A stretch of 64,000 nt of DNA from Paenibacillus phocaeensis (GTDB lineage Bacteria > Bacillota > Bacilli > Paenibacillales > Paenibacillaceae): contig NZ_FCOQ01000018.1 in NCBI RefSeq assembly GCF_900021165.1, forward strand, positions 176,783 through 240,782. Direction: 5' to 3'. The translations under genes and the position numbers were made by a program. The notes under the pieces are model-generated. The model was not told the origin of the DNA, did not search any database, and saw only the letters and a program-made list of their open reading frames with translations. Each line of letters opens with the position of its first letter. The stretch's first letter is position 1. Positions 17,047 through 26,364 of the stretch are shown in pieces.

Positions 17047-17934
17047 GTGGCACATGAACTTAGGAAAAAGAAGAAGTACACCACCCTGGATTACGTCATT
17101 TTCGCCATTCTTACCATTTGCGGGCTGGCGATTATTATTCCGTTCTGGAATGTGATCATGATCTCGTTCTCGACCCAGAAGGAGTATGCAAGCAATCCGT
17201 TAATGCTGTTCCCTAAGCATCCTACCTTAAAGAACTACAGTATGCTATTTGCGGATGGACGCATTATTACGGGTTACTTGAATACGTTCAAATTGCTTCT
17301 GCTCGGCTTACCGATCAGCATGTTCTTAACGACGAGTATGGCGTATGGTTTGAGCCGCAGGACGTTTCCAGGCAAGAAGCTGATCATGATGCTTGTTCTG
17401 TTTACGATGATTTTCAATGGAGGAATTGTCCCTCTTTATCTGGTCATGAAGTCTTTATCGCTTACAGGGACCATATGGGCTGTTGTTCTGGCGGGTTCGT
17501 TCAGCGCCTTCAATATGATTCTTATGATGAACTACTTCTACGGTTTGCCGGAAGCGTTGATGGAATCCGCCCGTATCGACGGTGCCGGGGAATGGAAGAT
17601 TTTGTTTAGAGTGATTTTGCCGCTATCTGCGCCGATTCTAGCAACCATTACATTATTTTATGGCGTAGGGATTTGGAATAGCTGGTATGATGCGATGGTC
17701 TTCCTGCGGAAGGCGGATCAGATGCCTCTACAAAACGTACTCCGCAGTATTATCGTGGAATCTCAGACAAGTTCAGCGAATGCAACCAGTATGGGGGCTG
17801 TCACGAAGGATACCTTCTCGACAGGGATGAAAATGTCGGCCGTATTCGTCACCATGGTGCCGATTATGTGCTTCTTCCCAATGTTGCAGAAGCACTTCTC
17901 CAAAGGGGTTATGACTGGGGCTATTAAGACCTAG
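17047..17934 (+). CDS. Sugar ABC importer permease, LplC/YtcP type
   Basis: A 295-residue inner-membrane protein with six hydrophobic segments and the EAA loop MESARIDGAGEWKILFRVILP near residue 175. GTG start 17047 follows AAGGAGGGG. It lies 17 bases after the first permease. The terminal ...GVMTGAIKT is typical of this subfamily. Together with the binding protein downstream it forms the importer for the operon's glycan substrate. Confidence 0.93.
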   Translation: MAHELRKKKKYTTLDYVIFAILTICGLAIIIPFWNVIMISFSTQKEYASNPLMLFPKHPTLKNYSMLFADGRIITGYLNTFKLLLLGLPISMFLTTSMAYGLSRRTFPGKKLIMMLVLFTMIFNGGIVPLYLVMKSLSLTGTIWAVVLAGSFSAFNMILMMNYFYGLPEALMESARIDGAGEWKILFRVILPLSAPILATITLFYGVGIWNSWYDAMVFLRKADQMPLQNVLRSIIVESQTSSANATSMGAVTKDTFSTGMKMSAVFVTMVPIMCFFPMLQKHFSKGVMTGAIKT

Positions 17935-18000
17935 ATCATGATAGTCATATCGCAACACGGTGTTTTACGCAATTCTCACTAAATCCTAAGGGGGATACAG

Positions 18001-19635
18001 ATGAACTCGACGAAAAACAGCACGGCAAAAAGAATTCTTGTTATGTTATTCTGCCTTACACTCGTTGCATCATTAGCCGCATGTGGTAGTAAGCAAGAGG
18101 CAAGTGACAGTAAAGACTCCGGCACCTCGACATCCACGGATTCGGGAGCAACAGGAGAGAAAAACTACGACAAACCACTTACCATTTCGATTGCTTCGCT
18201 TACGGAGTTGAAGGATGGCGCGCTGGATAATCCTTTCCACAAATGGTGGACAGATAAATACAATATTAAATGGGATTACAACTACGTGCCTTGGGATAAC
18301 TGGGATGAGAAATTGCGTCTCTGGATTGTTTCCGATGACTTGCCGGATGTAGCTTCCTGGAACTATAACCAGGGGGATGCAGCGAAGTATGTAGATCAAG
18401 GGATGCTGTACAAATTCCCGGATGATTGGAAAACGCGATGGCCGAATGTTGCAAAGGCGTATGAATCAACAGGTCTAGGTGACCGTTTGGAGGAGCAGTT
18501 CGGCGGTACTTATATTTTGCCTAAGCCCGTCTACTTCGAGAACAAGCCGGCTGATCCATTGATGAACCAAATTGGCGTTATTGCCCTGCGCAGCGATTGG
18601 GCGAAGGCCGTTGGCTTCCCATTGAAGGATGCTTACACCGTACAAGAGTTGTTCGATTTCGCTCGTCTAGTGAAAGAGAAAGATCCAGGTAAAGTGGGCT
18701 CCAAGCTCGTTCCGATCGCATTCGATGCCGGAGATGCCTTGACGGAGATTATTATGGCGAACGCTGCGCATTCCCGTGTGGAATCTGCATTCTACAAAGA
18801 TGCAAGCGGCAAGTATGTATGGGGGCCTGCGGATCCAGATACATTGACCGGCTTGAAAGATCTGCAACAAGCCTACAAAGAAAAATTATTGTCTCCAGAA
18901 TTCTATACGTATAAAAACGGGGAGACGGGTCAGAAGTTTGCCACTTCTGGTGAAGCGGCAATCACGGGTCTTGGCGGCTTGGCTTCCTATCGTCAAGATA
19001 TGCACAAACGCTTCAAAGACGGCTTGAACATCGACAGTAAAGAAGTTGTACATTCTGCGCTTGTGCTTGGGGATGATGGCAAATATCGCAACTTGGAACA
19101 GCCAAACTACTGGTCGTCCTTGATTTTCTCGCCCAACATCTCGGAGGAGAAGTTTGAACGGATCATGGATTTGATCGATTACTCCACAAGCCATGAAGGT
19201 CAACAAATCGTAAACATGGGCTTTGAGGGCACGGATTGGAAAATGAACGATCAGAATGAAATGGAGAGCATTTTGCCAGAAGGAACCACGCTTTCTTCGA
19301 AATATCCGGGGATCTTCGAAGGTTTATACGTACTTGGTGATGACTTTAGTGTTATAAACCCAGCGATCGATAAAGATTTCCGTGATCGTGCAGTGAAAAT
19401 GTATCAACTTAAAGCTGAATTAGGCAAGAAGGATGAGGCCTACTCGAAGTATGACTGGGACTTCCAATTATATGCTTCTAAAGCGAAAGATCAAGCCTCC
19501 TTCGACTATGCGACAGAATATACCAACTTGATTCTGCAACCGGGAGATTTAGAAGATAACTGGAAAAAATGGGTTGAGAGCAAACAAACGCTGGTACAAC
19601 CTCTTCTCGACGAACTTAACAATATGAAGAAGTAA
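18001..19635 (+). CDS. Extracellular sugar-binding lipoprotein, LplA/YtcQ type
   Basis: A 544-residue solute-binding lipoprotein. The signal peptide ends in a lipobox with SLAAC, so Cys is lipidated and the protein sits on the outer face of the membrane. A serine/threonine-rich linker (DSGTSTSTDSG) precedes the binding domain. The large size is usual for the LplA group, which often binds oligosaccharides. A terminator-like hairpin follows it, which would raise the binding protein's expression relative to the enzymes downstream. Whether it equals the sophoro-oligosaccharide binding protein of Listeria cannot be told by eye. Confidence 0.93.
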   Translation: MNSTKNSTAKRILVMLFCLTLVASLAACGSKQEASDSKDSGTSTSTDSGATGEKNYDKPLTISIASLTELKDGALDNPFHKWWTDKYNIKWDYNYVPWDNWDEKLRLWIVSDDLPDVASWNYNQGDAAKYVDQGMLYKFPDDWKTRWPNVAKAYESTGLGDRLEEQFGGTYILPKPVYFENKPADPLMNQIGVIALRSDWAKAVGFPLKDAYTVQELFDFARLVKEKDPGKVGSKLVPIAFDAGDALTEIIMANAAHSRVESAFYKDASGKYVWGPADPDTLTGLKDLQQAYKEKLLSPEFYTYKNGETGQKFATSGEAAITGLGGLASYRQDMHKRFKDGLNIDSKEVVHSALVLGDDGKYRNLEQPNYWSSLIFSPNISEEKFERIMDLIDYSTSHEGQQIVNMGFEGTDWKMNDQNEMESILPEGTTLSSKYPGIFEGLYVLGDDFSVINPAIDKDFRDRAVKMYQLKAELGKKDEAYSKYDWDFQLYASKAKDQASFDYATEYTNLILQPGDLEDNWKKWVESKQTLVQPLLDELNNMKK

Positions 19636-19648
19636 GGCAAATGAAAAG

Positions 19649-19691
19649 GACCTGAAGTGCGGGACATGGACTCTGGACTTCAGGTCTTTTT
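19649..19691 (+). terminator. Intrinsic terminator or attenuator inside the glucan operon
   Basis: GACCTGAAGT (19649-19658) pairs exactly with ACTTCAGGTC (19677-19686), followed by five T. The next gene starts 26 bases later on the same strand with no clear new promoter, so partial read-through is likely. Confidence 0.75.
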
Positions 19692-19716
19692 GTAGTAGTG
19701 CATTGGAGGATTTCGA

Positions 19717-21906
19717 ATGAATAATCAGCAATTACTCGATATCATCAGTCAGATGACTTTAGATGAAAAAATCGCTCAACTCCAGCAGCTTACCGTTAAT
19801 TTCTTTGAAGGAGCTGAAGGGGAAGGCGAGTTTACAGGGCCGCGCGAAGAGATGGGAATTAATGAAGAGGTTGTTCATAATGCAGGCTCGATTCTAAACT
19901 ATGTGGGTGCCGAAAAAGTGAAGGCCGTCCAGGACGCGCATTTGAAGAATAACCGTCATGGGATTCCGCTCCTGTTTATGGCGGATGTGGTGCATGGTTT
20001 CAAGACGATTTTTCCGATTCCACTTGCCATGGGCTGTTCTTGGGATATGGATCAAGCGGAGCAGAATGCGAGGGTCGCTGCGAAGGAATCCGCCGTATCC
20101 GGATTGCATGTTACTTTTGCGCCGATGGTTGATCTTGTGCGTGATCCTCGTTGGGGCCGTGTCATGGAGTCTACGGGGGAAGATCCGTATTTAAATAGTC
20201 TATACGCACGTGCTTTTATTCGAGGATTTCAAGGCGGCGCGCTTTCGGATGATCCTGAGCGGATCGCTGCATGCGTGAAGCATTTCGCTGCTTACGGTGC
20301 CGTGGAAGGCGGGCGTGAGTACAATACGGTTGATCTTTCGGAGCTGCAGCTTCGGGAGAGTTATCTTCCGTCCTATCGCGCAGCTTTGGATGAAGGGGCG
20401 GCTATGGTTATGGCCTCCTTCAACGTGTTGGATGGGATTCCGGCAAGTGGAAATGTGAAGCTGATGCGTCAGCTTCTTCGTGAGGAGTGGGGGTTTGATG
20501 GAGTTCTAATCTCGGATTGGGCATCCATTAAAGAGATGATTGCTCACGGCGTAGCTGAAGACGAGGCGGAGGCCGCGCTTAAAGCGATGCGTGCAGGTCT
20601 GGATATTGAAATGATGACGCCGTGTTATGTGCATCATTTGGCAGCTCATGTGACCGCGGGTCGCATCGAAGAGCAGCTTATCGATGAGGCCGTACTTCGT
20701 ATTTTGCAATTAAAGCAGAGGTTGGGATTATTCGAAAACCCTTATCACGGCGCGGATCCGGTTCGGGAAGCGGAACTTATTCTGTGTGAAGAGCATCGTC
20801 AGATCGCCAGACAAGCTGCGATCAAATCGAGCGTACTTTTGAAAAATGAGAATAACGTGTTGCCATTAACGGCGAGTTCACGCATCGCCTTAATCGGACC
20901 GTTTGCGAGCAGCAATGACATCTTGGGGCAATGGTCATGTGTGGGAGATAAGGAAGATGCGGTGATCCTGATGGACGCAATGATCCAGCGTGCAGGTGCC
21001 GAACGGATTATTGTGGCTGAGGGATCCGGCATCGATGAGATGACAGAAGCGCAGTGGAGAGAGGCAGAAGCGGCTGTAAAGGATGCAGATGTCCTTGTCC
21101 TGGCGCTGGGGGAAGAATCGCTGATGAGCGGTGAGGCGCGTTGCCGCACGGATATTACGTTGCCGGTTGCGCAGCGTGAGCTGTTACGTCGGGCTAAAGG
21201 GCTTGGCAAGCCTGTAGTTGTGGTGCTCTTTAATGGCAGACCGCTTGATTTAAGCGGTGTGTATGATGTGGCGGATGCGCTTCTAGAAGTTTGGTTCCCA
21301 GGCACGGAAGGCGGTGCAGCGATTGCGTCACTCCTCTATGGCGATGCGGAGCCAACGGGACGCCTGAGCATGTCCTTCCCTGTTAGCGTGGGTCAGATTC
21401 CGATTTATTACAATACGTACAATACAGGGCGTCCATTGCTCTCTCCGTACTCAGGGGAAGTCTATGTGAGCCGTTATTTGGATGCTCCCAATGAGCCGTT
21501 GCTCCCCTTTGGTTATGGACTTGGCTACACGACATTTACGTATAGTGAACCGAAATTATCCAATCCAGTTATGAGTGCTGAAGGTTTATTGAAGGTGACG
21601 GTTTCCGTGACAAACACCGGCGCTCGAGCAGGTGAAGAAGTCGTTCAACTGTATGTCCGTGACTGGTCGGGAGAGGTCATCCGACCGTTGAAAGAGTTGA
21701 AGGACTTCGCCAAGATCAAACTTGCTGCAGGGGAAACGGGCGAAGTTGTATTTGTTCTGACAGAGGAGCAGTTAAGATATACGCATTCTGACTTATCCTT
21801 TTCTAGTGATAATGGCAAATTTACAGTATTTGTCGGGCCGAATAGCCGGGATGTCCAAAGTATTGATTTTATGCTGGATAAGCAAAAGGTGCCGCAGTTC
21901 GTTTAG
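19717..21906 (+). CDS. GH3 beta-glucosidase, likely acting on beta-1,2-gluco-oligosaccharides
   Basis: A 729-residue three-domain GH3 enzyme without signal peptide. The TIM barrel carries KHFAAYG and GVLISDWAS with nucleophile Asp267. The alpha/beta sandwich carries GEESLMSGEARCRTD with probable acid/base Glu473. The C-terminal fibronectin-like domain (from about 600) has VTNTGARAGEEVVQLYVRD. From memory the Listeria innocua beta-glucosidase acting on sophorose has its nucleophile at Asp270, very close. The gene lies directly before the GH94 phosphorylase, as in that Listeria locus. Family is certain; linkage preference is inferred from context. Confidence 0.93.
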   Translation: MNNQQLLDIISQMTLDEKIAQLQQLTVNFFEGAEGEGEFTGPREEMGINEEVVHNAGSILNYVGAEKVKAVQDAHLKNNRHGIPLLFMADVVHGFKTIFPIPLAMGCSWDMDQAEQNARVAAKESAVSGLHVTFAPMVDLVRDPRWGRVMESTGEDPYLNSLYARAFIRGFQGGALSDDPERIAACVKHFAAYGAVEGGREYNTVDLSELQLRESYLPSYRAALDEGAAMVMASFNVLDGIPASGNVKLMRQLLREEWGFDGVLISDWASIKEMIAHGVAEDEAEAALKAMRAGLDIEMMTPCYVHHLAAHVTAGRIEEQLIDEAVLRILQLKQRLGLFENPYHGADPVREAELILCEEHRQIARQAAIKSSVLLKNENNVLPLTASSRIALIGPFASSNDILGQWSCVGDKEDAVILMDAMIQRAGAERIIVAEGSGIDEMTEAQWREAEAAVKDADVLVLALGEESLMSGEARCRTDITLPVAQRELLRRAKGLGKPVVVVLFNGRPLDLSGVYDVADALLEVWFPGTEGGAAIASLLYGDAEPTGRLSMSFPVSVGQIPIYYNTYNTGRPLLSPYSGEVYVSRYLDAPNEPLLPFGYGLGYTTFTYSEPKLSNPVMSAEGLLKVTVSVTNTGARAGEEVVQLYVRDWSGEVIRPLKELKDFAKIKLAAGETGEVVFVLTEEQLRYTHSDLSFSSDNGKFTVFVGPNSRDVQSIDFMLDKQKVPQFV

Positions 21907-21951
21907 CAGACTGCGACTCAATATAGATATGGAAAAGAGATGAGATAGAAC

Positions 21952-24900
21952 ATGGCGAATCATGCGTCCAATAGCGTTATACACGCGCCGCATTACGTGC
22001 TTGAGAATGGCGGACTCACGTTCTCCTTCTTGTATAGTGGCGATGTGTATGAGATGAAATCCGGAAGTACGATGATGAATCAGCTCCTTTCACATTCCGT
22101 CGACGGTTCTCTAAATAATCTGTACTTGCGTATTCATGACGAAACAGGAATTCATGCCGTTCCTCTGCTGGGCATTCGTTCAAATTCAACCGTTTGCCGC
22201 GTGGGTCATCGGATGATTTGGCAGGGCGAAGCGGAGGGGATTTCTTATCGAGTCGTATTTACCTTAACTGCACAAGCGATTTGGTTCTGGGAAGTAGAAC
22301 TGGAAGGTGCAGGGAAATGGGTAGACGTGATCTACGGTCAAGATGTTGGGATCGCTTCTCCCAGTGCTGTACGCAGTAATGAAGCTTATCTGTCGCAATA
22401 TATGGATCATTCCGTATTTAACGATGAGCTGAAGGGGTATGTCGTCTGTTCGCGCCAGAACCAGCCCCAGGCGGGTGAGTTCCCTTATCTGCAGCAGGGC
22501 TCGTTAACGAAGGCGGTTGGCTATTCAACGGATGGCTTCCAGTTCTTCGGTCTATCGTACAAGGAAACGAATCAACCGGAAGCGCTAGCGCAGAAGACGC
22601 TTGCTAATGAAGTCTATCAATATGAATTTGCGTATACGGCATTACAATCGGAGCTCGTTGCGTTGAACGGGAAAGCGAACTTCGTATTTTACGGATTGTT
22701 CCAATCCCATCATGCTTCGGCTGTTCAGGAATTGGAGTTCGCATCCGAAGTAGCTGCCGCTTGGGTACAAGTGAAGCAGGAGCCTGTCGTTGCGGGAACA
22801 GAGTTCGTCCGTGCAACATTATCGCCGCAGCTTGGTGAGCCGGTACGGACGGAGTCCTTTACGACAGAAGAGCTGAATCAGTTATTCCCGAATCGCCGCC
22901 AGGAGGAGCGGGAGGGCGATACGCTGTTATCCTTCTTTACGGATACGTATGAGCATGTCGTGCTGAAGGAGAAGGAATTGCGCGTTGAGCGTCCGCATGG
23001 TCACATTCTGATGAGCGGCAGCAACGATCGGGTGAACAGCAATGTAATATCTACGACGGCTTATATGTACGGCGTGTTCAACTCGCATATCGTTGTCGGG
23101 AACACCAATTTCAATAAACTGATGAGCAATACAAGAAATGCATTAAATGTCGCGAAGATGTCCGGACAGCGTATTTATGTCCGCATGGAGGGTCAGTACC
23201 GTTTGTTAACCATGCCGTCGGTGTTCGAGATCGGGTTTAACTATGCGCGTTGGTACTATAAAATGGCTGACGATGTATTGGTCATTACGAATTATTCCAT
23301 GGCAGATGCGCCGCAATTGTCGTTGGAATTCCATTCGTTGAAAAGGCGCGAATATTCCTGTCTGGTGACGAACCAAATCACGATGAGCGTGAATGAATTC
23401 GAGGTTTCTTACCATCAACGGACGGAATCCCATGCGGTCATTTTCACGGCGGATGCATCCTCATTAAGCCATAAATTCTATCCTGCATTGAAATATCGGC
23501 TTGAAGTGCTAGGCACAACCATGAGGGTATGCGACGAGAAGAAGTTGTTAACGCCAGCTCCGGCGCATCTCGCGCCGTTAACTGTATTGGAGTTGGCGGC
23601 CAGCTCCCAATGGACTCTATCGATTCAAGGAAATGTCGATGGCCGGCTCCAAGAAGTGAAGCAGCCGGAAGCAACGGACGAGATTGAGAAATATCGTTCG
23701 TTCCTCGCCGACTTGATGAATGGCTTCCGTTTAACGGAGCAATCGGAAGAGGGTTCACTCTTTAAGATGAACGCGCTCGCATGGTGGTATACGCATAATA
23801 TGCTGGTTCACTACTCGATGCCGCATGGTCTGGAGCAATATGGCGGCGCGGCTTGGGGAACACGCGATGTATGCCAAGGTCCTGTGGAGTATTTCATGTC
23901 GATGGGAAAATATGAACAGGTTCGCGAGATTATATTAACCGTCTTCATGCACCAATATGAGGACGACGGGAACTGGCCGCAATGGTTCATGTTCGATAAC
24001 TATAGTACGATTCAGCAGGAGGAGAGCCATGGCGATATTATCGTATGGCCTTTGAAGGTGCTTGGCGATTACTTGTCCATTACGCAAGATTACGGCATTC
24101 TGGAGGCAAAGATTCCGTATACTGTGAAAGGCTCCTTCGAGTTCACCGCGCATCAGGCGACATTGCTTGAGCATGCGATGAAGGAAGTTGACTATATTAA
24201 GGGGCATTTCTTGCATGACACGTACCTCTCCTCCTACGGCGATGGAGACTGGGATGATACATTGCAGCCCGCCAATGCGCAGTTGAAGAAATACATGGTG
24301 AGCAGTTGGACGGTTGCTTTGACGTACCAGACAATAAAGAGATTCGCCCAGGTAATGAGTCAGGTTAATGCAGCTGCAAGTGCGGAATTGACCCAAATGT
24401 ATGAAGGGATTCAACGCGACTTCAATCGTTATATGCTAGAGACCGAGGTGGTGCCCGGCTTCTTGTATCTGGAAGATGCGGATAAACCGAAGCCGATGCT
24501 GCACCCGACCGAGAGCGAAACGGGGATTCAATACCGCCTGTTGCCGATGACGCGCAGTATGATCGGTGAGCTGTTCACGCCAGAGCAAGCGGCAGCGCAT
24601 TATGATCTCATTCATCGCGAGCTGCTCTGCCCTGATGGCGTACGCCTGATGAACCGTCCTGCACAGTATGCCGGCGGTGTGAGCACGCATTTTAAACGCG
24701 CGGAGCAAGCCGCCAATTTTGGCCGCGAGATTGGACTTCAATATGTTCATGCGCATATCCGCTATGTCGAAGCTTCAGCGAAATTAGGCCGTCGCGATCA
24801 GGTGTGGAAAGCCCTTGAAGTGATTAATCCGGTGGGGATTCGCGAAGTCGTTCCGAATGCGGAGCTGCGTCAATCGAATTCCTACTTCAGCAGCTCGGAC

Positions 24901-25314
24901 GGAAAATTTAACAACCGTTATGATGCACAGGAGCAGTTCAACAAGCTGCGCACAGGAGACGTTGCCGTGAAGGGCGGATGGAGAATCTACTCCAGCGGTC
25001 CGGGGATCTATATAAATCAGCTGATCTCGAATGCATTGGGGATTCGGCAAGAAGAAGGCCATCTGGTTATTGACCCGGTTTTGCCGGAATCGTTAAACCA
25101 TATGCGCTTTCACTTCATGGTTCAAGGCGTCAAGGTCGAATTTGTTTATCATCTGACCAACCGCGATTCCATTGAGCGCATTACGATGAATGGTCAAGAG
25201 CTTCACTTCGAATATACCGCTAATCGTTATCGTGCAGGCGGCGCGTGCATCCAGCCTGACGAATTTGAAAGTTTGGTTCAAGCGGGCCGGAATATCATTG
25301 AAATTTACATGTAG
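21952..25314 (+). CDS. GH94 1,2-beta-oligoglucan phosphorylase-type enzyme
   Basis: A 1120-residue cytoplasmic protein, much longer than cellobiose phosphorylases but equal to the 1,2-beta-oligoglucan phosphorylases (about 1100). These phosphorolyse beta-1,2-glucans to glucose 1-phosphate and sophorose. The long N-terminal beta-sandwich region (to about 640) is followed by the (alpha/alpha)6 domain. It holds GAAWGTRDVCQGPVEYF and YGDGDWDDTLQP, where Asp766 aligns with the general-acid Asp of GH94, and GGVSTHFKRAEQAANFGREIGLQY. The C-terminal part has the GH94-like GPGIYINQLISNALGI. The preceding GH3 gene and the importer support the assignment. Cyclic beta-1,2-glucan synthase-derived phosphorylase domains are relatives but come inside much larger proteins. 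Confidence 0.85.
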   Translation: MANHASNSVIHAPHYVLENGGLTFSFLYSGDVYEMKSGSTMMNQLLSHSVDGSLNNLYLRIHDETGIHAVPLLGIRSNSTVCRVGHRMIWQGEAEGISYRVVFTLTAQAIWFWEVELEGAGKWVDVIYGQDVGIASPSAVRSNEAYLSQYMDHSVFNDELKGYVVCSRQNQPQAGEFPYLQQGSLTKAVGYSTDGFQFFGLSYKETNQPEALAQKTLANEVYQYEFAYTALQSELVALNGKANFVFYGLFQSHHASAVQELEFASEVAAAWVQVKQEPVVAGTEFVRATLSPQLGEPVRTESFTTEELNQLFPNRRQEEREGDTLLSFFTDTYEHVVLKEKELRVERPHGHILMSGSNDRVNSNVISTTAYMYGVFNSHIVVGNTNFNKLMSNTRNALNVAKMSGQRIYVRMEGQYRLLTMPSVFEIGFNYARWYYKMADDVLVITNYSMADAPQLSLEFHSLKRREYSCLVTNQITMSVNEFEVSYHQRTESHAVIFTADASSLSHKFYPALKYRLEVLGTTMRVCDEKKLLTPAPAHLAPLTVLELAASSQWTLSIQGNVDGRLQEVKQPEATDEIEKYRSFLADLMNGFRLTEQSEEGSLFKMNALAWWYTHNMLVHYSMPHGLEQYGGAAWGTRDVCQGPVEYFMSMGKYEQVREIILTVFMHQYEDDGNWPQWFMFDNYSTIQQEESHGDIIVWPLKVLGDYLSITQDYGILEAKIPYTVKGSFEFTAHQATLLEHAMKEVDYIKGHFLHDTYLSSYGDGDWDDTLQPANAQLKKYMVSSWTVALTYQTIKRFAQVMSQVNAAASAELTQMYEGIQRDFNRYMLETEVVPGFLYLEDADKPKPMLHPTESETGIQYRLLPMTRSMIGELFTPEQAAAHYDLIHRELLCPDGVRLMNRPAQYAGGVSTHFKRAEQAANFGREIGLQYVHAHIRYVEASAKLGRRDQVWKALEVINPVGIREVVPNAELRQSNSYFSSSDGKFNNRYDAQEQFNKLRTGDVAVKGGWRIYSSGPGIYINQLISNALGIRQEEGHLVIDPVLPESLNHMRFHFMVQGVKVEFVYHLTNRDSIERITMNGQELHFEYTANRYRAGGACIQPDEFESLVQAGRNIIEIYM

Positions 25315-25339
25315 ATGAGACGGGAAGGAGATGGAACGC

Positions 25340-26233
25340 ATGAGTATACCCTTGAAATTTCGCGAGGACGGTTCCTTTAAGATTTTGCAGTTTACAGACC
25401 TTCATATCGGGGAAGGCGCGGAGAAGGACGAGAAGACGATTGCATTAATGAAAAGGCTGATCGCTGAAGAAAAGCCTGATTTTATTGTGCATACAGGCGA
25501 TCATATCTGGTCTCACGTCAGCGAGGACCCGATTCCGAGCTTCCGTCTTGCGATTTCCCCTGCGGTGGAATCGGGTATTCCATTCGCAAGTATCTTCGGC
25601 AATCATGATGCCGAAGTTAATGTAACGCGACAGCAGCTGCTGGATATATTGCTTGAGCATGACACCTGCTTGACGCAGACGGGTCCTGAAGATATTTCGG
25701 GATTGGGCAACTTCCTGCTTACCGTCCATGGATCGAAGGAGGATGATGAGAAATTAGCGATGTATTTTCTGGATTCCGGCATAGAGGCGGCGAAAGAGAT
25801 CGGCGGCTATGAGTGGATTCATACCGATCAAGTTGCGTGGTACCTCTCGGCATCGCGTCATATGACGAAAAAGCACGAAGCTCCATTACCTTCCTTAGCG
25901 TTCTTCCATATTCCGATTCCGGAGTATGAGACCTCGTTAATCCGCGGCAGAGCCGTCGGACACAAGTTTGAGAAGGTCTGCTGTCCGGATCTGAATTCGG
26001 GGCTATTCACCGCCATGCTGGATCAAGGCGATGTTTTTGCTACCTTTTGCGGGCATGATCATGATAATGACTTTATGGGCTGGCTCCATGGCATTCAACT
26101 ATGCTATGGACGCGTAACAGGCTACAACACCTATGGTCGATTGCAGCGCGGGGCCCGAATCATTGAGCTGCAAGAAGGATCACGTGAGTTTAGGACATAT
26201 TTGCATTTGGATGACGGCACGATTGTGAATTAG
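25340..26233 (+). CDS. Calcineurin-like metallophosphoesterase
   Basis: A 297-residue cytoplasmic phosphoesterase with all metal-binding blocks: FTDLHIGEG, HTGDHIW, FGNHDAE, FHIPIPEY and CGHDHDNDF. It belongs to the branch related to purple-acid-phosphatase-29 and Dcr2-like proteins. The start is ATG 25340, 9 bases after GGAAGGAG; the ATG at 25331 overlaps the ribosome site. It begins 25 bases after the phosphorylase stop and is the last gene of the operon. A phosphodiesterase removing phosphoglycerol or phosphocholine from glucans would fit the setting, but sequence alone shows only the fold. Confidence 0.88.
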   Translation: MSIPLKFREDGSFKILQFTDLHIGEGAEKDEKTIALMKRLIAEEKPDFIVHTGDHIWSHVSEDPIPSFRLAISPAVESGIPFASIFGNHDAEVNVTRQQLLDILLEHDTCLTQTGPEDISGLGNFLLTVHGSKEDDEKLAMYFLDSGIEAAKEIGGYEWIHTDQVAWYLSASRHMTKKHEAPLPSLAFFHIPIPEYETSLIRGRAVGHKFEKVCCPDLNSGLFTAMLDQGDVFATFCGHDHDNDFMGWLHGIQLCYGRVTGYNTYGRLQRGARIIELQEGSREFRTYLHLDDGTIVN

Positions 26234-26242
26234 CACGTGAAC

Positions 26243-26279
26243 AAGCAATCTCCTGGCAGCAGGGGATTGCTTATTTATT
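26243..26279 (+). terminator. Terminator of the glucan operon
   Basis: AAGCAATC (26243-26250) pairs with GATTGCTT (26265-26272), extended by an imperfect CC/GG section, and is followed by a T-rich tract. Confidence 0.75.
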
Positions 26280-26292
26280 ATCCAGCAGAGTA

Positions 26293-26342
26293 TTGACGTT
26301 CCCCATAATCGATGTTATATTGTGCATACACGATATGCACAA
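26293..26342 (+). promoter_or_regulatory. Promoter and exact palindromic operator of the YtrA-type operon
   Basis: TTGACG (26293-26298) and TATATT (26316-26321) are 17 bases apart. Overlapping the -10 and the expected start is TTGTGCATA (26320-26328), 5 bases, TATGCACAA (26334-26342), an exact 9-bp inverted repeat. A GntR-family repressor is the last gene of the operon and is the natural ligand of this site. Confidence 0.8.
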
Positions 26343-26364
26343 TTTATTTTTGAGGAGGTAGCGG

